Positions 46,889 through 59,814 of a stretch of 64,000 bases of DNA are shown piece by piece. This DNA comes from Melastoma dodecandrum. Taxonomy: Eukaryota; Streptophyta; Magnoliopsida; Myrtales; Melastomataceae. Position numbers and translations under genes: made by a program. The notes beneath the pieces were generated by a model. That model had not been told where the DNA came from. It searched no databases and saw only the letters and a list, made by a program, of their open reading frames with translations. The stretch covers positions 806,001 through 870,000 of the forward strand of contig JARUPY010000087.1 of NCBI GenBank assembly GCA_029817715.1, in the 5' to 3' direction. How positions within the stretch are numbered: position 1 is the first letter of the stretch; each line of letters begins with the position of its first letter.

Positions 46889-47267
46889 GTATGACCTGTG
46901 GAAAGCTCGGGCCTCCAGGGATGAGGTTCGAGAACTGGGTCCCCAGCCCCAGGTAGGATACCCCATGCAGCGCCTCGGACCGCCACTCGTAATGTGGGAT
47001 CCCGAGGCGGGTGACATTCCCAGCGGCATTTACGAGGAACGTGACCTTCTCGTCGAGCGTGAGCTGCTGGACGGGGTCGGCCGCCCTGGTGGATAGCCCC
47101 TAGGACTTGTCGCAGAACCCGAGTTGCTTGAGCCTCGGGTCGCTGTCCACGTCGCAGGCAAAAACTGGTTTCTGTTGTGCTGAGACGGGCGACAGCCGAG
47201 GAGGCACGAGGAGGATGAGGAAGAGGAGGAGGCAAGGGAAAAGGAGGTTGGGATGTAATTTGGGCAT

Positions 47268-50200
47268 TGTGATGTTTGCTAGTTTGTAAGGGAGGGAGTG
47301 AAAGGTGAAAAGTGAAATTGTGAGATGAGAAGGAAACCGAGTGTTTTTGTACTTTTTGTACTTAAAAATTTCCTTTGTTTTTTCAAGCTTTTTTTTTTTG
47401 GAATTTTCATTTTGTTTGTTTTTTTTTTTTTGGGCTGTGGTTGTAAGAAAATGGTTTGTTGCTTTGTAGCTGCCCATGATCATTTGGATTGATTGGACGA
47501 ATTGGAGCTTAAGACAAAAACGAAAAGAAAAACATTGGTTCTTGAGTCCGACATCGACCCCTGGTATCCTGAACAACAGCAACAATGTCTAATCAATGCA
47601 ATATAAGGTTGTGATCTTTTATAGCGTGTTCAACATCTTACGTTGGGCGCATGTGGCTAGGAACAATTCCTTAGTTGAAACCGTCCGAGTGACCGATATC
47701 ACATGGTATCAGATGATCGTATCTGTTAGAAACTATAGTGTGAGTGCGATTGATTCTGCGGGGGCTTAATTACATCTGAAAATCTTATTAAGTGATGCCT
47801 CTTTGAAGGGGAGAATAGTAAATTGGGAAGCAGTCTCAACTCATGGATTGGCTTTAGGACACATTAAAAAAAAAAGTCACTCGTTTAATTTAATCAATGG
47901 TCGTGAGTGAAAGGTTGTTGGTTGCAGAAACTAAACTGACAAGAAAAGAAAATTCACAGCTTCTGAAAGAGGAGGCGATGCAGCTGATCGGTTTGACCTG
48001 ATACATGATGGGTATAGCCGGTTCCTACGATTCACAAATACTGTCAAAACCAATTCGTGGCGCTTTAGCTCCTTCGTTCGCTGTGCATATAATGGGGCTT
48101 GAACCGAGCAGATCATTATCAGGGTTCCGGCAGACTCTCTTGGTTAAGCCCGAGCAGCGGCAAAATCACATATCTATTCATTAAGGAACATTCCACGAGC
48201 ATACGCTTAATGATCTATACATTTTTTTTTTGTTTTTTGTAATTTCACCCTCACGAGTAAATTAGACTGATAGAAATCGATCCTTTAGAGACCCAAAGTC
48301 AAGTTGGTGGTTGTCCACATTAATTGATATCACTACCATGAGAAGAAGCACACACTAAAGATAACATAGTTGCCATTTTTGCCGAGTTAAAAATTCAGTA
48401 ATAAAGATATTAAAAATTTTGTTAATAATAGTCAACGACAATGGCCACATCAACAATCAGTATCGATTAATCGACATTGAGATATACGGCGCAATGTTCC
48501 AGTTACAATCACACGGCCTACGCACCTTGATGTTGCTATAACATTAAATTCCATGTGAACTGATCCCGCATCATGTTTGATTATACGCTCGGAATCTATA
48601 GATAATTCAAGAGAAATAAACACGCTCTACAACTATTATATTGTTTATACACTACACGCAGCGACGAACAGTTTATTCGGATAGTTTGCCATATGGTCAC
48701 GACAAACTACTTGGTCTCGGATTGGATCCCTCTTTTCACAGGTCAGATCACGTTCCAAATGAGATAATCAGAGCTCGGTAGGAAGAAAGATGAAGATTAT
48801 ATCTTGTACTAAATATACTCTAGGCCAGTGACATCAGTATCCAAAAGTTATAGTACTTCAAATTGGCATTTAGAAGTTACTTAAGTACTTTAAGGAAGAA
48901 AAACAAGAATTGAGGAAGAATGGCATGCGATAATAAATAGTACCCCTTCATCCGATTGCCATCTCCTTGTCACATCCATCTCCATTGAGCAAAACATTAT
49001 TTAGGAACACGAACATATCATGGGACGCGTTCAAAAGCGATGGGGGTTGACACCGAATGCAATGACGCCAAACAGATCGAATTGGACCGCGGATGGCGTT
49101 CAGTCTACATGTATCGCTATTACCAACTTTTGCACGACAATAACGTGCCGGGAGGATTTGGAGGCCTGTTTTTAGAGTGATAATGCTACTAATTTCTACA
49201 AACAAGAAAAGGTTATTTTTCTTCTCTTTTTTTCTTAGAGAAGAGGGAAAAATGATTACAGGAAGGATGCCTTGACTTTGAAGCTAAAAAGGTAACTTTT
49301 CTAGTACAACTTGGGAGGTTCTCAGTGAATGAGATGAAGCATAATGGAAGAGGCCATCAGAAACTAGATCATTTTTGCAAAACCAACCGCATAAACAATT
49401 GCACCTGGTTTTGTTACAATTAAAATGGTTCAGACTAGCTTTAATATCGTGAGCGATGGAGCCCAACTTGGGTGGCGATCCAATTCTCTCGTATCTAACA
49501 TCCAAAATTGTCGGACCACAGAGCCCGAAAAGGGACTCCTACATTTTAGAGAAAGGTAATATTAACATTCTATTCATCTAACCAACGTGACAGTTGCACG
49601 TTATTTAATTTGCCTCATTATGTAACAATATTGTCTGTCGTTGACTTCCTAGGTTTCATGATGATACATAGATACACATCCACCCAACATTATATCATTG
49701 TTTGAAAAAAGAAGTGGGTGGTGCATTTTTAAATTTTCCAAGATTTTGATCCAATATAAATGTAAGAGATAGGCTTCGCTGCGAGGGACTTCTGTAGAAA
49801 TATTTGAGGCTGATGCTACGAAGGAGAGCAGATGGAGACTCCTATTACTACTTGACTTCAGGAGGAAGAAATATTAGGAGAGGTGATCACTATCTCTCGT
49901 AACTCTCTTATTTTCTACTTGAGTGAATTACAATCGGAGGCATTGCGCCTATTTATAGTGCATGGGGGTGGCCTGATTGAAGAAAGGAAGTTAAGCCACG
50001 TCTCCCTAATTGTGGCCTTACAATTCTTTTACCACCGAGTCTTATTTTTAACCCCATGAATTTCTACCTACCTCCTTCTCGATGCTTCTTGGCCATGCTG
50101 TAACTTTTCCAGCCTTAATTTTGATTCTCACAAGTGATTTTTAGAAGGATTCGTGAGGCTTCTAAAAAATGTAAGTGTTGGGTTAATTTTGACAATAAAT

Positions 50201-50401
50201 GAGAAACTGAATTCCTAATACTATGATTCAGTAGATACAGGTGTTCTGAAAGAGTATCGCGTTACAAGAAAAATTTTTCTTTATATTGGTAATTTATAAG
50301 TTAAGGAAATTTTTCTATTTGCTTTATAACATTTCATTAGTAATAATAGTTTTTTGTTGTTGTTGTTTTATTTTTATTTTCATTTTTATTTTTCGGGTAA
50401 T
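47268..50401. other. BXL upstream region and long spacer
   Basis: Contains poly-T runs at about 47386-47431 and 50286-50400 and no gene I can support. A minus-strand frame at 48948-49205 (LQILPARYCRAKVGNSDTC) looks protein-like but I do not recognise it. The first ~150 bp should hold the BXL promoter; no clear TATA box was picked out. Confidence 0.45.
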
Positions 50402-50406
50402 GTATC

Positions 50407-53400
50407 TGCAATACCCCAAATTATTGTTGGTCAAAGATCATTACAAAAATTTTAAAGGCCCAATCCAACAAGGCACTTAAGGCTGAAGATTTCAAGTCCA
50501 TCACAAGCCCAATACTCATTTTAAAAGGCCAAAGCCCATATTTGCATTATATTATTTTATTTGTTTTAAGTTTACTTTTGATCTTATGCTCCTAACGGTT
50601 TTCCTCCCCCGTACAAACGGCATGTACGATGCCTCCCAAAAAAAGGCCACTTGGCAGCCTCCCATTCGCCTTTCATACTAGCCTGGGATTGAAATGATTT
50701 CCCCACCCCCATGATACACCATCAGACAAGGGGAATAACAAACCAAAAAAGAAGAATAAGAATAAAAAAAAAGAAGGAGAGAGGAGGATGGGAGGTCAAA
50801 AAAATCAAGCGGCCACACCATCGGAAAAAAGGGGGTGGTTTCGCTCAAAATTTTGAAAAGAAAGGCTAGTTTTCCCCATTTTTTCTCTTTGGATATTTTT
50901 TTCCATCTCCGAAAAGGGGCTCCGCCACGGTCTCCATTCTTCGACCATTCCTAACCAAGGTAAGGGAGTCAACACCGTGGAGACCCACATTTTGAACCAG
51001 CTCAATCGAACGTCCAACGGCAACAACGGAAGACAATGGCGCTAGTGTTCAGTTCAACTCCGGCTCATCTCGACGACGACGACAACCTTGTCTGACGGGG
51101 GCTGCAGTAACTCTGAACTCCCAGCCGTCCCGAGACAGTTCCTTCGACATTCCATCCGGCAGCGGCAGCGATGAAAAGTTGACGATGACCTCAAAGAAAA
51201 CAGCCCTGTCTCCCCATCGACGCTTCTCGCGGCTGCACATCAGCACCGCGGGACGCCTTCTTATGCTCTAACGTTCTTGTCCACTAGTGCAGGACAGCCA
51301 CGCCAGCAAGTGGATACAGCACTCCCGACCAGAAAACGTGAGCAACCTCACCTCCATTCCTCTTTGAAGTGTTCTTATCCCTCCATACTAGCATCTGACC
51401 TTCCTTTTCTCCCCTTTTCTCTTTTGTTTTCTACGAGAAATCGATGAGCTCAAAGCTTGTGTGTAGATCAGCTCCAACTCCGTATACTGCCACATGAAAC
51501 ATCGCCGGTGCTTCCATCGCAAACATCCAGCAGAGAAGTCCCTCCCGACGCGTACACGAGTCTCCCATCGCGAGCGTGCATGCTCGGAAGGTGTGGGGTA
51601 GGTTGTTTCCCATCCTGAGCGCCTTTCCCCATGAACATCTCTGAAATCCATGCCAAGCGAGCTTCGTTCACGGTGAGTCCCTTTTACCATCTGCTTTTTT
51701 CTTCGTTTTACAGCTCCTTAGACAAATCTAACCTCATTTGTTACTTTTGTTTGCAAGAACACACATTGCGGTATCTTCGAGACGTCATAACCGGAGCTAG
51801 CGAGCTTGAAACCACTTGAAATCAGGTCCATCCTCTTCTTATCTCTTCTAGGTTTGTATTGTGCAATGTACTGCTCAATTTACCTTCGATTATTGGGATA
51901 CACGCATGCTGAAATGAGAATATCGCTGCTGCTACGTATACCTGAGACTTTTTGGTCATAATTCTTTGCCCAATGCATAGATTAGACTGTTTTATCACTC
52001 TTTAGCTTCCCTTCTTGATGTAAAACAACTTCTCCGTTGAAATATTTTCCAAAACAACGCATTTTGCTGGTGTTTTTCTCTTCGAACGACAGAGAATGCA
52101 GCTGCCCTGTTTTGTGGCTCCGCAGAGCGCGCATTTGTATTCCATCAGGCGTATTTTCATCTGTATAGATCAGATTTGCTTGAAACCACTAGGAGTCGTT
52201 CTTCTTTTTATCATGTTATAACTTTCATGCTTTAAGCTTCCTCATTTAACACCTTCTTGGTCGAGTTTTATATGTTCGAAAAAAAACAGATTGATTCTGT
52301 GCACGAGTGGGATAGCTGTTTTGGTTTTTCAAACACAACTCAAAAATATGAGCTTCGTTTGATCTGAAATTTATTGGAACGGATTCCCTTTTCAGTTATC
52401 TAAATATTTTGTGTTATACACTTTTCCATTAAAGCCATATATCCTTGTCAAATTTCCAGAGGAGTGCAGACAGGACACGGACGTTGCTGCAGTTCGCAAC
52501 AGGCCTATATTGCTGCACGAACAAAATTCATATTTCTTTCATCCTACTTCTAAATTTTATGAAACTTACAACTTTGAGATTAAATTTGAGTATTTTACAA
52601 ATTCTCTTCTTTAAGGTTTGGCTTTAGGGTTCATCTAGCCTATCCGAAAGTTTGAGAAAGATAAAGACCTCCATTGTCTTCTGTTCTCTCGCCGCGGTCT
52701 GAGTATTCTATATACCAGAGGACTCACTTGATTTCCGAATGGACTCAAATTTAAACCTTAAGTTATATTTCTCAACCTTCTACAATTTTTATGTTTTATA
52801 TTTGTTAATTTGAGCAATTTTAATTCATGGTCAACTACGGTCAAACTTGGCTTGTCATACTGTTTAGCTGAAACATGTCCGGTTCGGAGGCCCAGATTCT
52901 TCGATATGCTGGATACGGATTACACATCCATTTTTTCTCAAATTTAGTATCCTAAAGCGTGATTGAGTTATCTAGCATGTGACAAAATTTCATAATTTTT
53001 CGACGAATGAGTGAACAGTTATGAAATTTTCTTTTTCCTATCAGTCTCCTAGCCAAGGACTGCTTATGCAAAAGGCCGAATCACATTCTTTGCCTTGTGG
53101 AATGAGATCCCTACGTTGGATTCGTTTGGAATTTTATATGCTGATTTCTCATCAAGATACAGATTTATAAATTTTGATTTCACTGAGATCAGATGACACT
53201 TAGTGAAGTTATGCTCTCATTTCCAAGCCTGTGTATGCTGCATTCTCATCTGCAAGATACATCCAATTTTGGGTACGCATAATTCGTAATTCCATCGTTG
53301 GATTTTGCTAATTTTTGAAAGACATGCTCATAATTGACCTGTTTCCTCAATGTGTTGTTGGATCTTTATTCTTTTGATTTTATAGGGACTTATATTCATT

Positions 53401-54364
53401 TCTCCGATTCCGAGTCATTGCTTTGATTTTGGAAATGAAAGTTAACTCACCATGTTTATATTTTTCTTGCAAGTACATTACACCTGTGATGAAGAGGATT
53501 CTCTCGAGATTTCAACAATCTCGAAGGAGAAAATTCCTCGAAGGCGCGTGTATCAAATTGCGTGGATCTACCGCGGCCTAAAAACCGTTGGTCCGAATAT
53601 TTAAAGCGACCCCAACCGTCACTAAAGGTACAAAGGGGAGGTGCGGGGCTGCCCGAATCATTTTATTAAAGCCCACCTATAGCAGGCTGCGGGCACAAGT
53701 GTATAGGCTCGCAATCATCGCCCATCCCCGTCCTCTTTTATCTCGATAATTGCTTATGATTGCGCGCATGACTTATCTCTTAGGATTTATGTCGTGTGTT
53801 AATCCTTAAATCACACATGCCTAAATTCGGGTCCAACACCCGTAAAACGTCGATATGAGTCCGGCCTTACTCCCGGATCGGGTCCAACACCAGTTAATCA
53901 AAATTCTTTTTGGACAATCGCTAACTTTTTTGCGTGCTTAGAATGTAAGAGTTAGTAACTAGGGATCCCCGAACTCACTCTGATTTTTCCTACTTAAATC
54001 AGACTATATAAAAATTAATTAAGTCGGTATCGACTCCAAATAGTTTACCTAGGTTAAACTACACCTTTTTCGAAGCCATTTTGGATGGGTTACGACGACA
54101 CGAGTCGCTCTCCGAGCCTTCCACAAAAGTCACGAGCGAGGCTTTATGCAGCCTTTTGCCCGTCGCTTTCAGGGAAATGGAGACGGTTGGCGAAAGTTCC
54201 CGCAGACCCGTTCGGGAATCAAAGAAAGGCCCAACCCGATTCCCATCCGCACTGTCCGACGCTCAAGTCGTGACGCCGACAGGATTGGGCCTCGGGGGAG
54301 CGGGCCCAGATGCTTGGGTCGCCCGAACCGCCACGCACGTGCTAGGCCGTAGGGCGCGCGTTCA
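50407..54364 (+). repeat. 5' LTR of the LARD element
   Basis: Begins TGCAATACCCCAAATTATTG and ends GGGCGCGCGTTCA. It aligns with 59815-63787 throughout. The last ~750 bp carry the GC-rich block also present at 27000-27610 and 34163-35100. Confidence 0.88.
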
Positions 54365-54371
54365 TCCCCGA

Positions 54372-54389
54372 TGGCGACTCCGTTGGAGA
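54372..54389 (+). other. primer binding site (tRNA-Arg type)
   Basis: TGGCGACTCCGTTGGAGA lies seven bases after the LTR. The TGGCGACTC start is the primer site used by Tat/Ogre-type gypsy elements. Confidence 0.7.
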
Positions 54390-57300
54390 CTCCACATGTG
54401 AATTCTTTTCGAACGCTCTTACATTTTCAATCCACATGCGGAGAGGAGTTCTTGTTTGCGCATGTACTTGCTTGGCTCGGTGCCCTTTATTTGCTCTCAT
54501 GGTTGTGTTTGTTTACCGCTTTCCTAAGCATGTCTAGACGAGTTCCTATACGCGGGACTAGGATTTTACGGGGTCACCGGAAGGCATGGCTCGCTGCTTT
54601 CTGTGGCTAGTAGGCTATGGACCGGAACCCACCCTTTGTCCGTGGGAGGTCTTAGAAACCTCTTTCGAGTCTAGAATTGATTGCCCACTACAAGTACCAA
54701 ACGCCTCACGTGCATTTGTCTGTTAGTAAGTGACTGCTACATGTGCACGGACAGGTGTAGATACGCTTTGTCTGCTATAACTGTAAAATTAACACTTCTC
54801 GTTTTGCAGTTGGGTAGAGTTTATTACAATGGGCTTCAACAACCTTCATTTCTCATATCTCTACCTATTTTGCTGCTTACTGCATTCATACATTCGCATG
54901 ACTACTTGAGTATCTGTTTGATTACAGTAGTTACATTATCATGTCATCCACAGTTCTGCTCCATTGCATCGCTACGTCTCATTTACAATTGCAATTACGT
55001 AATGCATATTCTTATGCATATACGAGTGTGAATCAACATCATGAACTTATCATGCATCGATTACACTATTGTATGATACTAAACCAAACATTCTCTCTAT
55101 TTTCTTTTCGAGGTTCAATTCTCCAACATGGCTCCTCGAACGGGAGTGGGCAAAAAGTATGACATTACAAATCTACAAGCACGAGAATGCCAAAGATTTA
55201 TCGACGACTACCAAGGCCCAAAGTCGAACATCTAACAATTGAAGACCAAAGTTTCCATTACGGTTTCCAAGGTCCAAAGCCCTGCGTCGAACGACATGAA
55301 CCCAAAGTGATATCAACGGCTACCAAAGTACAATGCCAAGCACGAACACCAAAGATCACCCAACGGCTACCAAAGTTCAAAGTTGAATCTACAACAACAT
55401 TAAAACCTCAAGGACGTTATAGCTCACCAGCCAATCGCAGTCAACATTAGAGCTAATGATGAGCCCATAGAGCCATTCACGGACATGCTACAATTGAACA
55501 CAATGGGGACATCACGCCCCTATTGATCCGACAACCGCTCCAAAGAAATAGAACCGACCTCATTACGTCATCAGTCGACACAACCTCGGCACCAACGGAA
55601 ACTTCCATTACAAACAGGGATGATTCCCCAACATAAAACCCGAGCATCGATCCTCAACATGGGGCAACCGTTCAATCTACTTCTCAAACTCTCACCCTCG
55701 ACATCGACAATCTTGAGAAGAGTCACAAGAGACAGATCTTCTAGCTTACATCCCGTCGTCGGCATTCTTCACTATGCCAGCAATACATTTTAGCACAAAG
55801 GGCAAACATCAACATTCACAACGACATTGCAATATCAAGACACCTGTAATCAATCAACCTTCAAATACGATCACTCGACGTTTATGGAGATTCAACCTCA
55901 TTGTTTCTTTAATAACAAGAATTCGACGAACGCCGGATCCAAAGCATCCCAAAGGCAAAAACAAGAACATGGATCAGATTCTTCAAGAAACGACGAATAC
56001 ATAATGCGACAGGCATCAGAAGCTCCTATTTGCGTTTCCCACCTTTCAACAACTCAAGACATGTCTGGCGGGACTACCAATAACACCGGGGGATCCATTT
56101 ATCTTACAACACAAGATGAATAGTCCGGGACAACGCTTACCTAATAGCGTTGCCCACACCAAAGAACATGCAATCTACCTAACGATGACGGATACTCGAA
56201 CTGGGGCAACTCCCATCAAGCTCATATACGATACCTAAGTGATCAGTCTAGCAGAAATTCAATTACTGACTCTTTGGAGCTCGTCCCAAGGAGAAGGCCC
56301 ACCACATGAGCAGGCCAGTTACCCACCCACTCAGGCCCACCTCAATGGGCAATCAACATTGCACATCCAAGGATAATCGACTTGACTACTAAGGAGACGT
56401 TCCCTATCAAGCACGCCCTTTCTAGAAAGCAACCACATTAATGGAGAAAAACTGCCACAAGCACTCAATGCAAACACAATTTAATGTTACCACACTTGAA
56501 AGGGAGTACTCGTTCCTTGATCAGTACTTCCCTATTTATGAAAATAAGTTACATGAGCTCACTTATTTTACCCCTTGTCGGATGTTGACGAAGGCGTGGG
56601 AGGCAGGGTGGTGAAGTTTCGAGCCAAAGCCTTAAAACAGTTTCGAGCCAAATCTTCGAAATATTCTTCGTTGTCAACAAAACAACAGAACAACATGAAA
56701 GGAAGTATCGCTGCCACGTTAATACTTTCTTTGCAAAAAAAAGAATGTTACATGAGCTTACATGTTTCTTGCCCTATGTTAGTCTTATAGGTACATAAAC
56801 ATCCTAAGCAGACAATAACAAGCGCGGGCGGTAGGGTGGTAAAGCTCCAGGCAATGTTGGGGCAAAACTTCAAGCAATCTTGTAGAAAATCTCCGTTTCA
56901 TATAATAGGGACTATCCGTTCCTTAACTAATACTTTCTCTGCAAAATAGGTTACACGAGCTTACTTGTTTTGCCCTTCGACTTGTCTCATAGATACGTGA
57001 ACATCCTAGGCAGACGACGAAGGTGAGGGTGGCAGGGTGGAAACGTTTCAAGCCAAAGTTTCGAAATAGCTTCGTTGGTAAAACAATGACGACGACAACA
57101 GATAACAGTCCGGTGACAAATCTCCGAGCGATCCTGGGGCAAATGCCCGACCGATCCTGGGGCAAATCTCCAAGTGATCATGGACATATCTCCGAGCAAT
57201 CTTAGGGCATATCTCAAGCTATCCTAAGACGAGACTGAGCAATCTTGGATAATTCTCAATTGACAAAATGGCGAACAACAAGAAAGGGACTATTTGTTTC

Positions 57301-59800
57301 TTAACGAATGATTTCTTCGCGAAATAGGTTACATTAGCTTATTTGTTGTGTCATTCAACTCGTCTCATTAGCACATAAACAACCAAAGCAGAAAAGAATG
57401 CGACGGTGGCAAGATGGAAAGGCTTCATGCCAAAACCTCAAAATGGCCTTCGTTGTCAAAACAACGACATATATGAAGGGAGTATACATTCCTTGGTCAA
57501 TAATTCTCAGTGTAAAACAAGTCACATAGACCAACTTATTTTTGTTCATGTTACATCGTCATGTCATGACAATCAAGACAACCTTCGAATCAAAGCTTTA
57601 AAGCAACATGTCGTCAACAAGATAACAAATTACATGAAAGGGGGACATGAGCGCCCTAGACAGACATGAAGACAAACAATAAAGCTTCAAACCAGAACTT
57701 CAGAACAACCTTCGTCAGCAAACTTCTTTATATCCCCAAGAAATCAATTGGGGCAAAGAAAAATGGCATGAAAAGGGAGAATCACACAATTATTACTCTC
57801 CATCAAGCTAAATGAAATTACATGAGCCGATTTCATTTACGTCCTTTGTCTCGAGAGTAGGTACAAGAGCTCCTCACACGTATTTTGCAAAACTCCTAGA
57901 CAAAGGCGAGGGTAGTAGGGTGACAAATCTTCAAGCCAAAGTCTTGTAGCAATTTCGTCAAATTCCATCGGACAAAGACGCAATGATGAAACCATGCAAA
58001 AAGGGTAGTATCGAAACTCTACTTTGCCTTTCATATAAGTAAAGTTACATGAGCAAAATTCATTCTTACTTTAAGAAAAAACAAGTTACATGAGCTTACT
58101 TGTTGTCTATCCTTTGCCTAGCGTAGGTACAAGAGCATCCTATATTATAGACAAAGGCGCGGGCGGTTGGGTGGAAAATTTCGAACCAAAGCTTCGAGAT
58201 TGCCTTGGTTGCAACATGGATGACCATACCAAAAGGGAATATCATCTACATTGCTCTCTAACGAAATTTTTTTATCATTCATCAGATGGAGTCACACCTC
58301 CATTTCCCCAGCTGAAGCCATGCCTCAATTTAAGCTAGAGTCAGTTACATATACCGTATTCCGCAATGAGAGTCGAATATACAAGCGCACATGGACATCC
58401 GAACAGTACGGAACAAACTCCTAGGCAACGGCGTGGGTGGTCGGGTGGTAGCCGTTCCGAGTCTAATCTAAAAGAACATGGGACATGAAAGTGTAAACAC
58501 TTTCCCCACGAAGCTTGCACAAGAGGATCACCTTAGTACGACATCTCCAAAAGAGGTTTGCGTACCTATACCTATTCACTTCTTAAGCATTTGTGTGCCC
58601 ATTTCCATATAATTTGAAAAGATTTTTGACAATAAGAGTGCCTCTGGGCGAGAGTGGAGAAAGCAAACCTATTCCTAGGCACTTACCTAGAGTGATGAGC
58701 TCAAACACTATTATGATTCACACATAAACATTCAGGCGGATAACGAATCATTTGACAAAAGATGCTCCAAATCGGGATGAGATTGAGCATTTCTTCTCTA
58801 CCCCAAACACAAAACATCAATCATCGCTAAGCCCTTTCCAGCCAAAGTTGAAGTTTCCATATACACTACTCCCACAGTGTCTAAGGACCGCCTCACATTG
58901 AGGTTTAAAGGAGATGTTGTAGCTAGAAACCGGAAGCAACAGACCGTAGGGGCAACACTTCCTCAAGGTTCAAGCGAAAAGGTATCATCAACAGTTAAGC
59001 TCGTCAGTTGAGTTGTCCCCAAAGATGAATTTTCTCCAACAAAACGTCAAAAAAATATAAATTCCTAAGGAGTCCAAAGCATCTCCAAAAAGATTATCAT
59101 AAAAGAAAGCAGAGAAAATCTTTATATCTATGAAAGAAAAAGCAAAATCAGCGCAAAGACCAAAATTTTCAAAAGGAAAGTGCAAAATGAAAGTCAAAAG
59201 AGCAAGATAAAAGTGCCAGGACCGACTTTGGCGGTCGCAAGAGCAAATGTGCTATCTTTCAAACAAGTCAAAGACAAAACATTCCCCAAAGTGGATTGTC
59301 CACATCTACTAATAAGCCGACTGTTCATCCCCAACTGGCGAGCTGTCTGAAGGATGAAGAATTTGCTTGAACTGGGGAACCTCTACGGCACAATAGCTTT
59401 CAATGAGATCCTTAGACTCCTTCTTTCAAACGACAAATTTAAACTTTCAATCTAAATGCCTTATGCCAAAGCAATAAATAATGACTCATTTGACTGGTAC
59501 ATGAGCATCTAAATCAAGGGAATTTCAAAATCCAACTGAGATGACTTTTAGAAAAGAAGGTGAAGTATGAGAGAAGTTAGAAGTCCTTCATTGATCTCAC
59601 TCAGAAGCAATTTTAAAATAAAGTATGACATACATGGGTGTCATAATCATACATGTTTGATTACCCTCGTATCGCACAGGATTCCATTTATTACTAACAA
59701 TATCGAAATTCCAAAGTACAGGTTCACTGAGAATAACCCCAAAGTTCAATTTAGGGTATTTAAGGTATCCTTACGAGAACACTTTCTCAAATTTCCTATC
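54390..59800 (+). other. LARD internal region without gag-pol
   Basis: After a ~740 bp leader an ATG at about 55130 opens MAPRTGVGKKYDITNLQARE, which looks like a Gag start but meets a stop within ~35 codons; short frames follow (55187-55450, 55827-56123) that may be degraded gag. From about 56570 to 58480 the region consists of diverged repeats. The remainder to the polypurine tract has no open frame over 100 codons. I see no enzyme domain. Confidence 0.7.
56570..58480. repeat. diverged repeats inside the LARD
   Basis: A block of type GACGAAGGTGAGGGTGGCAG, GGTGG, TTTCAAGCCAAAGTTTCGAA and CTTCGTTGGTAAAACAA recurs near 56585, 56815, 57010, 57390, 57895, 58155 and 58425, often preceded by TTACATGAGCTTACTTG and a CCTAGGCAGAC-like stretch. 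Spacing is irregular, about 200-500 bp. Confidence 0.7.
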
Positions 59801-59814
59801 AAGGAGGGGCAAAT
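59799..59814 (+). other. polypurine tract of the LARD element
   Basis: CAAGGAGGGGCAAAT sits immediately before the 3' LTR. Confidence 0.8.

Larger units (their letters stand above)
40594..47267 (-). pseudogene. BXL: GH3 beta-xylosidase/alpha-arabinofuranosidase (BXL type), disrupted
   Basis: Seven exons on the minus strand: 46894-47267 plus 43731-43782 (exon 1, split by a copia element), 42617-42904, 42372-42538, 42193-42290, 41769-42119, 41261-41669 and 40594-41168, with GT...AG borders. The product starts with a signal peptide, then [42 protein letters not shown]-like [20 protein letters not shown], the nucleophile region [13 protein letters not shown] (Cys usual where His stands), [10 protein letters not shown] and the C-terminal Fn3-like domain after KLPMTWYPQSF. 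BXL enzymes trim xylan and arabinan side chains in the cell wall. Lesions: TAG at 47100-47102, the copia insertion, a one-base loss near 42521, a two-base loss near 42390 and a frame change near 41303. Confidence 0.88.

Noticed and set aside
48948..49205. 85-codon minus-strand frame with several cysteines
   Set aside because: Looks protein-like but no recognisable family, no TATA box and no second exon.
54081..54401. 106-codon frame at the 3' end of the LARD LTR
   Set aside because: It lies in the GC-rich LTR end and is not kept open in the other LTR.
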